Below, piece by piece: positions 24,480 to 33,353 of a stretch of 60,398 bases of DNA. Position 1 is the stretch's first letter. Every line of letters starts with the position of its first letter. This stretch comes from an uncultured Eubacterium sp. (GTDB lineage Bacteria; Bacillota; Clostridia; Lachnospirales; Lachnospiraceae). The DNA is taken from positions 1 to 60,398 of the forward strand of contig CAUCXT010000016.1 of assembly GCA_958446835.1 (NCBI GenBank), given 5' to 3'. A program made the position numbers and the translations under genes. A model generated the notes under the pieces. It saw only the letters and a list, made by a program, of their open reading frames with translations. It did no database searches and was not told the DNA's origin.

Positions 24480-25161
24480 TTGTCTCCTTATCCATGAATT
24501 ATGGAAAGGGGATACACAAATTTTTTTACACTAAAAAATGCATGCAAAATAAGCGACCTACCACTTTTGAAAATTCAAATCATTCATCAGAAATGACTTC
24601 AATTCAAATTTTCTTTGTGTATCCCGCCTGTCTCTTTGCATGCATTTCAAATTTTCAACAAGACCAATTCATATTTTTAATAAAATTTTTTTAGTGAAAT
24701 TTTTTTCACCTGTATATGTATAAAAATTTTTAAAAAACCTATATTTTTTGCCATATTTTATAAAAAAAAATTTATTTGATGTTTTTATAAGAAATTTTCT
24801 TGATTTATATAAGTTAATTTCTTTAATTCATATAATTTTTGAAATAAAATTTAAAAAAATATGACAGAAAATTTTTTAAAAGTCTCATCTATATATTCTC
24901 TTTTTAAATTTTTAATTGCGTGTGGAATTATAGAAGATAAATTGAATTACTGATATTAGAAAAAGATATTAATAAAGGACATAATATTAATGATATGAAA
25001 AATATTAATAAAAATATAATGTTAATCACATAGAAAAACCAATATTAATCTTAGAAGAAAAATATTGCAAAATACATTATTTTAATTGCTAAAGATGATA
25101 CGTTATGTTAAACTAATTTCAATATAAGCTATGATATATTTTAGAAGGGGGCTGTTGGGGA
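24480..25161. other. 682-base A+T-rich gene-free spacer with interleaved inverted repeats
   Basis: No credible gene is seen. 24509-24520 (GGGATACACAAA) is complementary to 24614-24625, and 24536-24548 (AAATGCATGCAAA) to 24635-24647. The pairs interleave (left1, left2, right1, right2), the topology of an H-type pseudoknot if transcribed. From about 24690 to 25140 the sequence is almost entirely A and T with many short A- and T-runs. Confidence 0.6.
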
Positions 25162-26853
25162 ATGAAGGTTGTCATTGGCAAACAGGATTTTGCCTCTCTC
25201 AGAGAACACGATTACTTTTATATTGATAAAACAGGTCTCATTGAGGAGTGGTGGGAAGCTGGCGATGATGTGACACTCATAACACGCCCACGCCGTTTTG
25301 GTAAAACTCTTAATATGAGCATGCTTAACTGCTTCTTTTCAAACAGATATTCAGGACGTGGAGATTTGTTTGACGGACTTAGTATCTGGAATAATGAGAA
25401 ATACAGACAGCTACAGGGCACATATCCTGTTATCTTCTTAAGCTTTGCAGGTGTGAAGGCAGACAATCTACAGGATTCCAAAACACAGATTAAGACACAG
25501 ATATCTGAGTTATACGAACAGAACCGTTTTTTATTGGAAAGCAATCTGTTCAGCGACAATGAGAAAAAAATATTCAATGATGTGAACATGTATATGGATG
25601 ACGCACTAAGCTATTCCTCACTCAATACATTGTGCAGGTATCTGGAACGATACTATAAAAAGAAAGTCATTATGCTGCTGGATGAGTATGATACTCCAAT
25701 GCAGGAAGCCTACGTCAATGGATACTGGAACGAATTTACTTCATTTATGCGCAATATTTTTAACAACACCTTCAAGACTAACCCTTACCTTGAACGCGCA
25801 GTGATGACAGGTATCACAAGAGTATCAAAGCAATCAATATTTTCCGACCTGAACAACCTGAGCGTGATAACAACAACCTCAGAAAAGTACAGCACATATT
25901 TTGGCTTCACAGAATCGGAAGTGTTTGGAGCCCTTGAATTATTTGACTTATCAGAAAGAAAAGCAGATGTAAAATGGTGGTATGACGGTTTCACATTCGG
26001 TTCACACACGGACATTTATAATCCATGGTCAATAATTAACTTTCTTTCCGAAAAGGAACTTAAGCCTTACTGGGCTTCGACAAGCGCCAATTTACTTGTC
26101 AACAAGCTTATACGCACTGCTTCTCCCGATGTAAAGAAGATGATGGAAGAGCTTTTAAACGGAGGCGAAATAGTGGTAAGTTTCGATGAGCAGATTATAT
26201 TCAGCCAGCTTGACACGGACGAGAACGCTATATGGAGCTTACTCATGGCAAGTGGATATTTGAAAGTGAACTCAGTCGAACACAGAGGTCTGCTCCGCAA
26301 ACCGTGGTATCATCTTTCGATAACTAATTTAGAGACACTCAGCATGTTCTCCGATATGTTTTCGTCATGGTTTTCAAGTGGTGAGGCACATTATAATCAG
26401 TTTGTTGAGGCATTGTTAAAAGGTAATCTCAAGGAAATGAATATATACATGAATGATGTGGCACTGTCTACCTTCAGCAGCTTTGACACAGGAACCCACC
26501 CATCGAGGAGAAGCCAGCCGGAGCGTTTTTTTCATGGCTTTGTGCTTGGACTTATATCCGACCTTCGCGACATATACGAAATTAAATCTAACCGTGAAAG
26601 CGGCTATGGAAGATACGATATCATGCTGATTCCAGCCGATATCCATGACAAGACGCATGATGGCATCGTGCTTGAATTTAAGGTGCATGACGCCGACGGA
26701 GAAGCTACACTTGCAGATACGGCACAGGCTGCACTACGCCAGATTGAGGACAAGAACTATGACGCCGAATTGATAAACCGCGGAATACCAAAATCCCGCA
26801 TACAACATTACGGCTTTGCATTTGAAGGAAAAAAGGTGCTTATAGCTAAATAG
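25162..26853 (+). CDS. AAA-ATPase-like / PD-(D/E)XK nuclease fusion (copy 1)
   Basis: This 563-aa protein has the AAA-ATPase-like domain found in very many copies in gut Clostridia and Bacteroidetes: IGKQDFASLREHDYFYIDKT, the variant Walker A TRPRRFGKT (near residue 45) and Walker B VIMLLDEYDTPMQEAY. The C-terminus has a PD-(D/E)XK nuclease-like core: YGRYDIMLIP and IVLEFKVHDADGEATLADTAQAALRQI. Biological role is unknown; these genes are often regarded as mobile or defence-related. Copies 2 and 3 in this window (37316, 40015) are closer to each other than to this one. ATG 25162 follows GAAGGGGG at some distance. Confidence 0.82.
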   Translation: MKVVIGKQDFASLREHDYFYIDKTGLIEEWWEAGDDVTLITRPRRFGKTLNMSMLNCFFSNRYSGRGDLFDGLSIWNNEKYRQLQGTYPVIFLSFAGVKADNLQDSKTQIKTQISELYEQNRFLLESNLFSDNEKKIFNDVNMYMDDALSYSSLNTLCRYLERYYKKKVIMLLDEYDTPMQEAYVNGYWNEFTSFMRNIFNNTFKTNPYLERAVMTGITRVSKQSIFSDLNNLSVITTTSEKYSTYFGFTESEVFGALELFDLSERKADVKWWYDGFTFGSHTDIYNPWSIINFLSEKELKPYWASTSANLLVNKLIRTASPDVKKMMEELLNGGEIVVSFDEQIIFSQLDTDENAIWSLLMASGYLKVNSVEHRGLLRKPWYHLSITNLETLSMFSDMFSSWFSSGEAHYNQFVEALLKGNLKEMNIYMNDVALSTFSSFDTGTHPSRRSQPERFFHGFVLGLISDLRDIYEIKSNRESGYGRYDIMLIPADIHDKTHDGIVLEFKVHDADGEATLADTAQAALRQIEDKNYDAELINRGIPKSRIQHYGFAFEGKKVLIAK

Positions 26854-26908
26854 AAAAATGTTGAAAAATAGTATCACGTAAAATAATGAATAAGGCTATG
26901 TGAAAAAT

Positions 26909-26957
26909 ATTCAACCTAGATTATTCACGGCAATGCCGTGAATAATCTAGGTTGAAT
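26909..26957. repeat. 49-nt nearly perfect palindrome
   Basis: Arms 26909-26932 and 26934-26957 are fully complementary over 24 bases around a single central base at 26933 (core CACGGCA-A-TGCCGTG). There is no T-run, so it is not an ordinary terminator. It could extrude as a cruciform or mark a recombination or protein site. Confidence 0.85.
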
Positions 26958-27004
26958 TATATAAAGAATAATATACAAACAATTAACATAAAAGGGTGAC
27001 AGGC

Positions 27005-28741
27005 ATGGAATATAATAATATGGATACAAATCTTGAAGATAACATGTATGGTGTATCACAGATAGAAAATGGATTACAATATTTTCATGAGAATATAGAT
27101 AGTTTAGGAAGAGCAATTTACTATATAAGTGATTTACATATAGAATTTAAAAATAAAAAGGGATTTAGAGGGTATAGTGAATGCAAATATGCAGAGCATG
27201 TTGTAAATGGAATGAACGGTGGAAGTGAGTATGGAGATGATGTGCTTCTAATTGTTGGAGATGTTTCATGTTATTCTTCACAAGTTGATTTTTTTTTCAA
27301 ACAACTCAGGATGAGAAGAGATGGAATAATTGTTTTTGTGCTTGGAAATCATGAATTATGGGATAGGGATGAAAAACAAAATAGAAGTTTGGCATATATT
27401 GTAGAAAAATACAAAAAAATATGTAAAAAACATGACATTATCTTACTTCAGAATGAGCTAGCTATATTTAGCGATGAACGTACACAGAATGGAGAAATTA
27501 TAAAGTTTTCAAACAAAAAAGTTATTTCTGAAGATGAACTACAGAAAATGAGTTTAGAAGAAATACAAGAATATTCTAAAGAGGCAAAGCTGATAATATA
27601 TGGAGGAGTAGGGTTCTCTGGAGTATGCAAAGTAAAAGATAAAAATGGCAATATTTTTAATGCAGATATGGGATTATATCGGGATATTGTGCCCACAATA
27701 TATGAAGATGTATTACAATCAAAAAAGTGTGAAAAGGGATACTTTAAAGTATTGGAAGCATTAGGTGATACACAAGTTGTGATTATGACTCATTCTCCAT
27801 TTGATTATTGGTGCAATTCTAAATATAATCCTGACTTTATTTATGTAAGTGGTCACACACATCACAACTATTTTGAAAGGACAAAAGAATGTACAATTTT
27901 TGCTGATAACCAAATAGGTTACTATAGTGATTCTTATGAACTTCGATATTTTTATGTTGATGGAACATATGATACTTTTAAAGAGTATAAAGACGGAATT
28001 TATAAAATCAGCTATAAGCAATATATAGAATTTAATGTAGGAAAAAATATTCAGTTAAAAAAGAAGAATGATGGAAATCAAATATATATGTTAAAAAAAT
28101 CAGGATATTATATGTTTGTTTTTTATAACTCGAGAAATCAGTTATTATTGTTGAACGGGGGAAGTTCAGTAAGACTTAGTTATGACATAGATTATTATTA
28201 TGATAACCTTCAATTTTATGGAGATTGCTTAAATGGCATTATAAAAAATTATATGGAATTTCTAAACAGGGTTGCAAGGAGAATTAAAGAAATAGGGGGT
28301 AATGGAAGGATACATGGTTGCATTATAGACATAGATTATTATAGCCATGTATATGTAAATCCATTAGATGGTAAAATAGTGCCATATTATGGTTTATCTA
28401 TGGATAAAAAATATGTTTATGAAAGTTTTGAAAAATTGTTGGAGGATAAATGTCCAAAATTATTAGCTGGTTTTCGGAAGTTTAATGATGAAAAAAATTT
28501 GACCAATATTATGGTTATTGATAGCCAAACTGTAGAAAAGGTGTTTGTAGGTGATAGAAGTATGTATAGTGCATCAAATGTCGTTTATAATATTCAATAT
28601 TTGATTTATTCAAATGTTATAAGAAACTGGAATGATAAAATTTTAAAAATAAAAAATATGAATACGAAGGAAGCTATTGAAGAAATAAATAAAAGTGCTA
28701 TTTTTATAGAGAAAAATAATAAAAATTCTAGTATATCCTAG
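27005..28741 (+). CDS. large metallophosphoesterase with unknown C-terminal domain
   Basis: The N-terminal ~300 residues of this 578-aa protein carry all calcineurin-like phosphoesterase metal motifs in order: SDLHIE, VGDVS, GNHELW, MTHSPFD and GHTHHN. The remaining ~270 residues are Tyr/Asn/Lys-rich, with no motif I recognise (for example HGCIIDIDYYSHVYVNPLDGK). A charged insert lies between GNHE and MTHSP. The gene is clearly richer in A+T than the chromosome around ispE or pncB, suggesting transfer. Substrate could be nucleotide, RNA/DNA end or phosphoprotein. ATG 27005 follows AAAGGGTG; a GTG at 26996 is an alternative. Confidence 0.82.
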   Translation: MEYNNMDTNLEDNMYGVSQIENGLQYFHENIDSLGRAIYYISDLHIEFKNKKGFRGYSECKYAEHVVNGMNGGSEYGDDVLLIVGDVSCYSSQVDFFFKQLRMRRDGIIVFVLGNHELWDRDEKQNRSLAYIVEKYKKICKKHDIILLQNELAIFSDERTQNGEIIKFSNKKVISEDELQKMSLEEIQEYSKEAKLIIYGGVGFSGVCKVKDKNGNIFNADMGLYRDIVPTIYEDVLQSKKCEKGYFKVLEALGDTQVVIMTHSPFDYWCNSKYNPDFIYVSGHTHHNYFERTKECTIFADNQIGYYSDSYELRYFYVDGTYDTFKEYKDGIYKISYKQYIEFNVGKNIQLKKKNDGNQIYMLKKSGYYMFVFYNSRNQLLLLNGGSSVRLSYDIDYYYDNLQFYGDCLNGIIKNYMEFLNRVARRIKEIGGNGRIHGCIIDIDYYSHVYVNPLDGKIVPYYGLSMDKKYVYESFEKLLEDKCPKLLAGFRKFNDEKNLTNIMVIDSQTVEKVFVGDRSMYSASNVVYNIQYLIYSNVIRNWNDKILKIKNMNTKEAIEEINKSAIFIEKNNKNSSIS

Positions 28742-29029
28742 AGGAACAAAAAATGTTTATTAATATTTATATACAAAAAGCTATACTTGTGAATAGCATA
28801 ACTTTGAGACAAAATTAGAAGTTCTTAAAACTCTATTTAATGCACAGCTATAGCCAACATGGATGTCGGCTATGGTGCCACCGCCCATGGAAAGGCGATA
28901 GGCATTGATGGCGGATATTAATGTTAAATTTTATCAGAGTTTTTAGAACATCTTGCTTCGTACAATGGAATTGCTATTCACAATTATAGCTTATTTATAT
29001 TGCATTATAAATTTTTATATATTATCAAA
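28742..29029. other. intergenic region with small GC-richer stem-loops
   Basis: An otherwise A+T-rich gap contains a GC-richer patch at 28850-28914 that folds twice: ATAGCCAACAT/ATGTCGGCTAT (28850-28873) and TGCC..CGCC with GGCG..GGCA (28877-28904). No gene is seen. It could be a remnant of a structured RNA or decayed DNA. Confidence 0.4.
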
Positions 29030-30487
29030 CTAACTTCTATGATAATTATTAAGAAGCTCCTTCTTAACATCATAAAGCTTGTCAGATAAATCAACATGTA
29101 TTTCCTGTGGATTCTCAAAGCGTCTCGATTCATCCCAGAGAGTGTTAAGCTCCTTCTTGCAATATGCCTGAATGTCCATGACTGCAGGTGTCTCATATAC
29201 ACATTCACCCTTTAGGAATACAGGAACCATAATCTCGCGGACAGTGTAGGTGCCGCCCTTTAGGAGCGTTTTCTTCCATGTGTGTATAGGGTCGAAAATC
29301 ATCAGGTCTTTATTTTCGTCGAAGTGCTCATCGGCAAACGCGATGAGGTCAGCCTTAATCTTGCCATTTTCCTTGTCATAGAGACGGAATACGGTCTTGT
29401 TGCCCGGATTGGTAATCTTCTCTGAGTTTTCGGAGAGCTTAATCTTAGGAATAAATTCGCCGGTCTTTTCATCCTGTACTGCGGCAAGCTTGTATACACC
29501 GCCGAATGCAGGGCAGTCCTTGGCTGTGATGAGGTTGGTGCCGACACCCCATGAGTTGATGGTGGCACCCTGATTCTTGAGTGAGGAAATCAGGTACTCA
29601 TCAAGGTCGCTTGACGCTGAGATAACGGCGTCTGTGAATCCCGCGTCATCAAGCATTTTGCGAGCCTTCTTTGAGAGATATGCAAGGTCGCCGGAGTCAA
29701 GTCTTATTCCGTAGAAGTTAGACTTTATGCCGGCCTCCCTCATCTCCTTGAATACGCGGATTGCGTTAGGTACGCCGGAGCCTAGGGTATCGTAGGTGTC
29801 CACAAGAAGTATGCAGGCGTCAGGGTAGAGTTCAGCGTATTTCTTGAATGCTGTGTATTCGTCAGGGAAGCTCATTATCCAGCTATGTGCGTGAGTGCCC
29901 TTTACAGGGACGTCGAACATCTGGCCTGTGAGAACGCAGCTTGTGCCGATACAGCCGCCAATCATGGCTGCGCGCGCACCGTAAAGACCTGCATCCGGAC
30001 CCTGCGCACGGCGAAGACCGAACTCCATTATACCGTCACCGCCGGCGGCATATACAACTCTCGAAGCCTTTGTTGCGATAAGGCTCTGGTGGTTTACAAT
30101 GTTGAGGAGCGCAGTCTCGACAAGCTGTGCCTCCATGATAGGTGCGACAACCTTCACAAGCGGCTCACGCGGGAAAACAACTGTTCCCTCAGGAATAGCG
30201 TAGATATCGCCGGAGAAATGGAAGTTGAGGAGGTACTCTAAGAAGTCCTCATCGAACAGCTTGGTGCTTCTAAGGTAGTCGACATCGGCCTGCGAAAAAT
30301 GTAAATCTTTGATATATTCTATAGCCTGCTCAAGTCCGGCAGCGATGGAGTAGCTGCTGTCAAAAGGATTTTTGCGGAAAAATGCATCAAATACAACTGT
30401 CGGGTTAGTGTGGTTCTTAAAATAGCCCTGCATCATGGTAAGCTCATATAAATCGGTGAGCAGAGTTAAATTTCTTGAATCGCTCAT
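29030..30487 (-). CDS. pncB: nicotinate phosphoribosyltransferase
   Basis: This 485-aa enzyme converts nicotinate and PRPP to nicotinate mononucleotide in NAD salvage. Typical segments are LLTDLYELTMMQGYF at the N-terminus, RRAQGPDAGLYGARAAMIGG, GTHAHSWIMSF with the phosphorylated-His region, and GIRLDSGDLAYLSKKAR and NSWGVGTNL for phosphoribosyl binding. The long upstream region holds a promoter with a perfect palindrome just downstream of its -10, so the gene is probably repressed when NAD precursors are plentiful. Confidence 0.95.
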   Translation of the reverse strand: MSDSRNLTLLTDLYELTMMQGYFKNHTNPTVVFDAFFRKNPFDSSYSIAAGLEQAIEYIKDLHFSQADVDYLRSTKLFDEDFLEYLLNFHFSGDIYAIPEGTVVFPREPLVKVVAPIMEAQLVETALLNIVNHQSLIATKASRVVYAAGGDGIMEFGLRRAQGPDAGLYGARAAMIGGCIGTSCVLTGQMFDVPVKGTHAHSWIMSFPDEYTAFKKYAELYPDACILLVDTYDTLGSGVPNAIRVFKEMREAGIKSNFYGIRLDSGDLAYLSKKARKMLDDAGFTDAVISASSDLDEYLISSLKNQGATINSWGVGTNLITAKDCPAFGGVYKLAAVQDEKTGEFIPKIKLSENSEKITNPGNKTVFRLYDKENGKIKADLIAFADEHFDENKDLMIFDPIHTWKKTLLKGGTYTVREIMVPVFLKGECVYETPAVMDIQAYCKKELNTLWDESRRFENPQEIHVDLSDKLYDVKKELLNNYHRS

Positions 30488-30550
30488 ATTGAACCTTCTT
30501 TCTGCGATATCATCGCGGGGGTAATGAATAGTGTAATTTACTTCATGATA

Positions 30551-30568
30551 TTGTTAAAATATTAACAA
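30551..30568. promoter_or_regulatory. second pncB operator (near-palindrome)
   Basis: TTGTTAAAATATTAACAA is a near copy of the perfect palindrome at 30662-30679, located in the 5' leader of pncB. Confidence 0.55.
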
Positions 30569-30661
30569 AAACATCACTTTTATCAAGTGGTATCAATAGA
30601 CAAAACAGCCTGCAAGTAGCATTTGTATGGCTCAATTGCTGTATTTTTGGCTTATTAAGTC

Positions 30662-30679
30662 ATGTTAATATATTAACAT
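30662..30679. promoter_or_regulatory. pncB operator, perfect 18-bp palindrome
   Basis: ATGTTAATATATTAACAT is a perfect dyad whose far edge is 7 bases downstream of the minus-strand -10 box, covering the expected transcription start. A niacin-responsive repressor of the NiaR or NrtR type is the natural candidate; none is encoded nearby. Confidence 0.65.
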
Positions 30680-30686
30680 TACAATT

Positions 30687-30714
30687 ATTATACACGAGTC
30701 TGTGAAGAATGCAA
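30687..30714 (-). promoter_or_regulatory. promoter of pncB
   Basis: On the minus strand TTGCAT (30714-30709), 16-base spacer, TATAAT (30692-30687). Confidence 0.65.
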
Positions 30715-30870
30715 GGACAAATACTTGCTGTTGTTTTATTGTGGGTATTTTATGTTGGAATTGCTTTTATATACCCATAGTTGCGCATTATGTCACATTT
30801 TAGTATCGGTATGCATATATTGTGTAAGTGCATTAGCCGGGACATAATAGTATATATTTTGCGAATAGTA

Positions 30871-30899
30871 TTGTCTAATTATGTTTTTTGAAATATAAT
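30871..30899 (+). promoter_or_regulatory. promoter of the ABC-plsC-Nudix operon
   Basis: TTGTCT (30871-30876), 17-base spacer, TATAAT (30894-30899), 87 bases before the ABC gene start. The rest of the 30488-30986 gap holds only the pncB control sites. Confidence 0.7.
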
Positions 30900-30986
30900 C
30901 AGAACATACAGTAAAATGCATGTTAGGTGTGCCGAATTTTGGCTGAATGGGCTGCGGCTGGTGCGGTGGGAAATGGGAGGGTGCTG

Positions 30987-32588
30987 ATGTACAGATACAT
31001 AACAAAAAATAAAGGGACGTACATTTTCTACGTGATTTTTCTGGTTTTATCATCCGTGTTCAGCGTTATGTTTTCATTTGTGCTGGGCGGAATCATGGAT
31101 TCGGCGGTTCAGGGGAGCGTGTCAAGACTGCTCCGATATACAGTCGGAGGGATAGTATTTCTTGTGATAACGGTCGGGTCTGAATATTTGTACGGAATCG
31201 CGAAAAACAGGCTGGTGAAGCTGGCAAGGATGGGCGTGAAGGAGGATATGCTGGCAGGGCTTATGAAGCGCGATACCTTGACATTTGAAGGTGAAAAGAC
31301 TTCGGTGTATGTCAGCAACTTTTTGCAGAATCTGGATATGCTTGAGTCACTCTATTTCAACAATGTTCTGGACACACCGATGGTGATATGCTCTTTTCTC
31401 ATTGCCATTGTGGCATGCCTGTATATAGAGCCGATCATGCTGCTGCTAATCATTGTGTTTTCACTTTTCACAACGCTGGTTGTGAAGCTGATGATGAGCA
31501 GGCTGCAAAAGAGCACAAAGGAGTTTTATGAGGCACTTGCGGGCTATACCGGTGAGATTGATGACATACTTGGCGGACACCGCGTTGTAAAGCTGTACGC
31601 AATAGGGGAAAAGCTGCGCGAACGGCACCATGCCGGGAATGTGTTGGTTGAAGGGAAAAAGGAAAAGAATCTCAATGACAGGGTAAGCTTTGGCTGTTCC
31701 AACGAGCTGGTAGGGTTGATTACAACGATAGCCATAATGTCGATAGCTTCATATTTTGCGATAAAGGGCGATTTCAGCATTGGTTTCGTGCTGGCGTTTG
31801 GACAGTTATCGGGAAAAATTATATCTCCGATAATGAGTGCCTCCGACATGTGGATGGGCTTCAAGTCATCGAAGCAGATAAGAAAGAAATATGAGGAGCT
31901 GCTTTTTGACAAGTCATCTGAGACTTCGGATGCGGATGTGCAGTATGGTGACATTGCATTGGAAAACATGTCCCTGAGACTTGGCGGCAAAACTATAATT
32001 GATAATTTTTCATATACCTTTAAGAAAAATCATAAGTATCTGGTCATGGGCGAGAACGGCTGCGGAAAGAGCACACTGCTGTCCGTAATAGCGGGGCTAT
32101 ATAAGAGCTATGAGGGCAAGGTTATTTATGCCGGCACCGAGATTAAGAATGTGGCTGAGACAAGTCTTTCTAAGGTGGTCACGCTTGTGGGGCAGGAGCC
32201 GTATCTTTTCAACGATACCTTGAGAAACAATATTTCACTTTACGGCGATTATTCAGATGATGAGATTCTTGCGGTTATGAGAAAATGCAAGCTGGAAAAA
32301 ATGATGGAGGCGCTTCCAGAAGGGCTTGATACGATGGTAAGCGGGAACGGTGTAAATTTTTCCGGCGGAGAGAAGCAGAAGATAAATCTTGCCAGAGCGC
32401 TGTTGCATGACAGGAAGGTTTTTCTGCTGGATGAGATTTCGTCCAATCTGGATTCGGAGAGCACGGAGCAGATTGAGAACATCATACTTGATATTAAGGA
32501 CAAGCTTGTTATATCGGTGGCGCATAAGCTGTCGGATGAGATGGTCGGCAGGTATGATGAGGTAGTGACATTAAAAAAAGTAATATAG
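30987..32588 (+). CDS. ABC-type exporter, fused membrane and ATPase domains
   Basis: This 533-aa half-transporter has about six membrane helices (beginning YIFYVIFLVLSSVFSVMFSF) followed by an ATPase with GENGCGKST, signature FSGGEKQKINLARA and Walker B VFLLDEISSNLD. The Asp-Glu-Ile-Ser stretch replaces the usual DEPTS/A. It is similar in plan to the exporter at 21465 but not a recent copy. ATG 30987 follows GGGAGGG; the frame is open to 30927. The downstream plsC and Nudix genes are close, so all three form one operon. Cargo is unknown. Confidence 0.85.
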   Translation: MYRYITKNKGTYIFYVIFLVLSSVFSVMFSFVLGGIMDSAVQGSVSRLLRYTVGGIVFLVITVGSEYLYGIAKNRLVKLARMGVKEDMLAGLMKRDTLTFEGEKTSVYVSNFLQNLDMLESLYFNNVLDTPMVICSFLIAIVACLYIEPIMLLLIIVFSLFTTLVVKLMMSRLQKSTKEFYEALAGYTGEIDDILGGHRVVKLYAIGEKLRERHHAGNVLVEGKKEKNLNDRVSFGCSNELVGLITTIAIMSIASYFAIKGDFSIGFVLAFGQLSGKIISPIMSASDMWMGFKSSKQIRKKYEELLFDKSSETSDADVQYGDIALENMSLRLGGKTIIDNFSYTFKKNHKYLVMGENGCGKSTLLSVIAGLYKSYEGKVIYAGTEIKNVAETSLSKVVTLVGQEPYLFNDTLRNNISLYGDYSDDEILAVMRKCKLEKMMEALPEGLDTMVSGNGVNFSGGEKQKINLARALLHDRKVFLLDEISSNLDSESTEQIENIILDIKDKLVISVAHKLSDEMVGRYDEVVTLKKVI

Positions 32589-32619
32589 CAATAATAAAAA
32601 ATATCAGGAGAGAAATGAC

Positions 32620-33351
32620 ATGCTAAGATTGATTATCACAGCTTTATTTTTGGTAGTATTTTTTATCTTCAGTATTCCGATGTTCGGCATACTGTGGACT
32701 ATCGGCAAATTCAACAAGCCGAAGAAGGATATCATTGCGCTGAGAATCGTGCAGTGGGCGTTTAAAGTAATCAGATTCCTGTGTGGGGTCAAGACAACGG
32801 TTATCGGATATGAGAATATTCCGAAGGATGAGCCGGTGTTATTCGTGGGAAACCACAACAGTAATTTTGACACAATTATTGTGTACTCAATGCTTCCGGG
32901 ACTTACAGGCTTCGTTGCCAAGAAGGAGATGGAGAAGATACCGCTTCTTCACCACTGGATGAAGCTTCTGTACTGCCTCTTCCTTGACAGAAAGAATATC
33001 AAGGAGGGACTTAAGACCGTGCTTCAGGGTATCGAATACATTAAGAATGGAATATCGATAACTATTTTCCCTGAGGGAACCAGAAGCAAGACAGGGGAAA
33101 TGGCACCTTTTAAGGAGGGAAGTCTTAAGTTCGCAGAAAAGACCGGCTGTAAGATAATTCCGGTTGTGCAGAACAACACCAGACAGATTATGGAGGCACA
33201 TTCTCCGTTTATCAGAAAGACACACACAGTCCTTGAGTTCGGTGAGCCTATAGACGTCAAATCGCTTGACAAGGAGCAGAAGAAGTTCCTTGGCGCGTAT
33301 ACTCAGGAGATTATACAGAAGATTTATGATAAAAATAAGGCGTTAGTGTAG
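32620..33351 (+). CDS. plsC: 1-acyl-sn-glycerol-3-phosphate acyltransferase (PlsC-like)
   Basis: The 243-aa protein has an N-terminal membrane helix (LIITALFLVVFFIFSIPMFG), the catalytic HX4D in NHNSNFD and the FPEGTRSKTG substrate motif, the standard PlsC layout. It acylates lysophosphatidic acid at sn-2 to give phosphatidic acid. Compared with the acyltransferase at 3220 it has the canonical FPEGTR motif, so this is the better candidate for the housekeeping enzyme. It lies 31 bases after the ABC gene and 2 bases before the Nudix gene. Confidence 0.9.
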   Translation: MLRLIITALFLVVFFIFSIPMFGILWTIGKFNKPKKDIIALRIVQWAFKVIRFLCGVKTTVIGYENIPKDEPVLFVGNHNSNFDTIIVYSMLPGLTGFVAKKEMEKIPLLHHWMKLLYCLFLDRKNIKEGLKTVLQGIEYIKNGISITIFPEGTRSKTGEMAPFKEGSLKFAEKTGCKIIPVVQNNTRQIMEAHSPFIRKTHTVLEFGEPIDVKSLDKEQKKFLGAYTQEIIQKIYDKNKALV

Positions 33352-33353
33352 AG

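Noticed and set aside
24494..24694. 66-codon plus-strand frame in the spacer upstream of the EndA-like gene
   Set aside because: It coincides with the interleaved inverted repeats, has a biased Phe/Asn/Lys composition, and shows no family similarity.
28850..28914. tRNA gene
   Set aside because: The stem-loops do not form a cloverleaf and there is no T-loop GTTCRA sequence.
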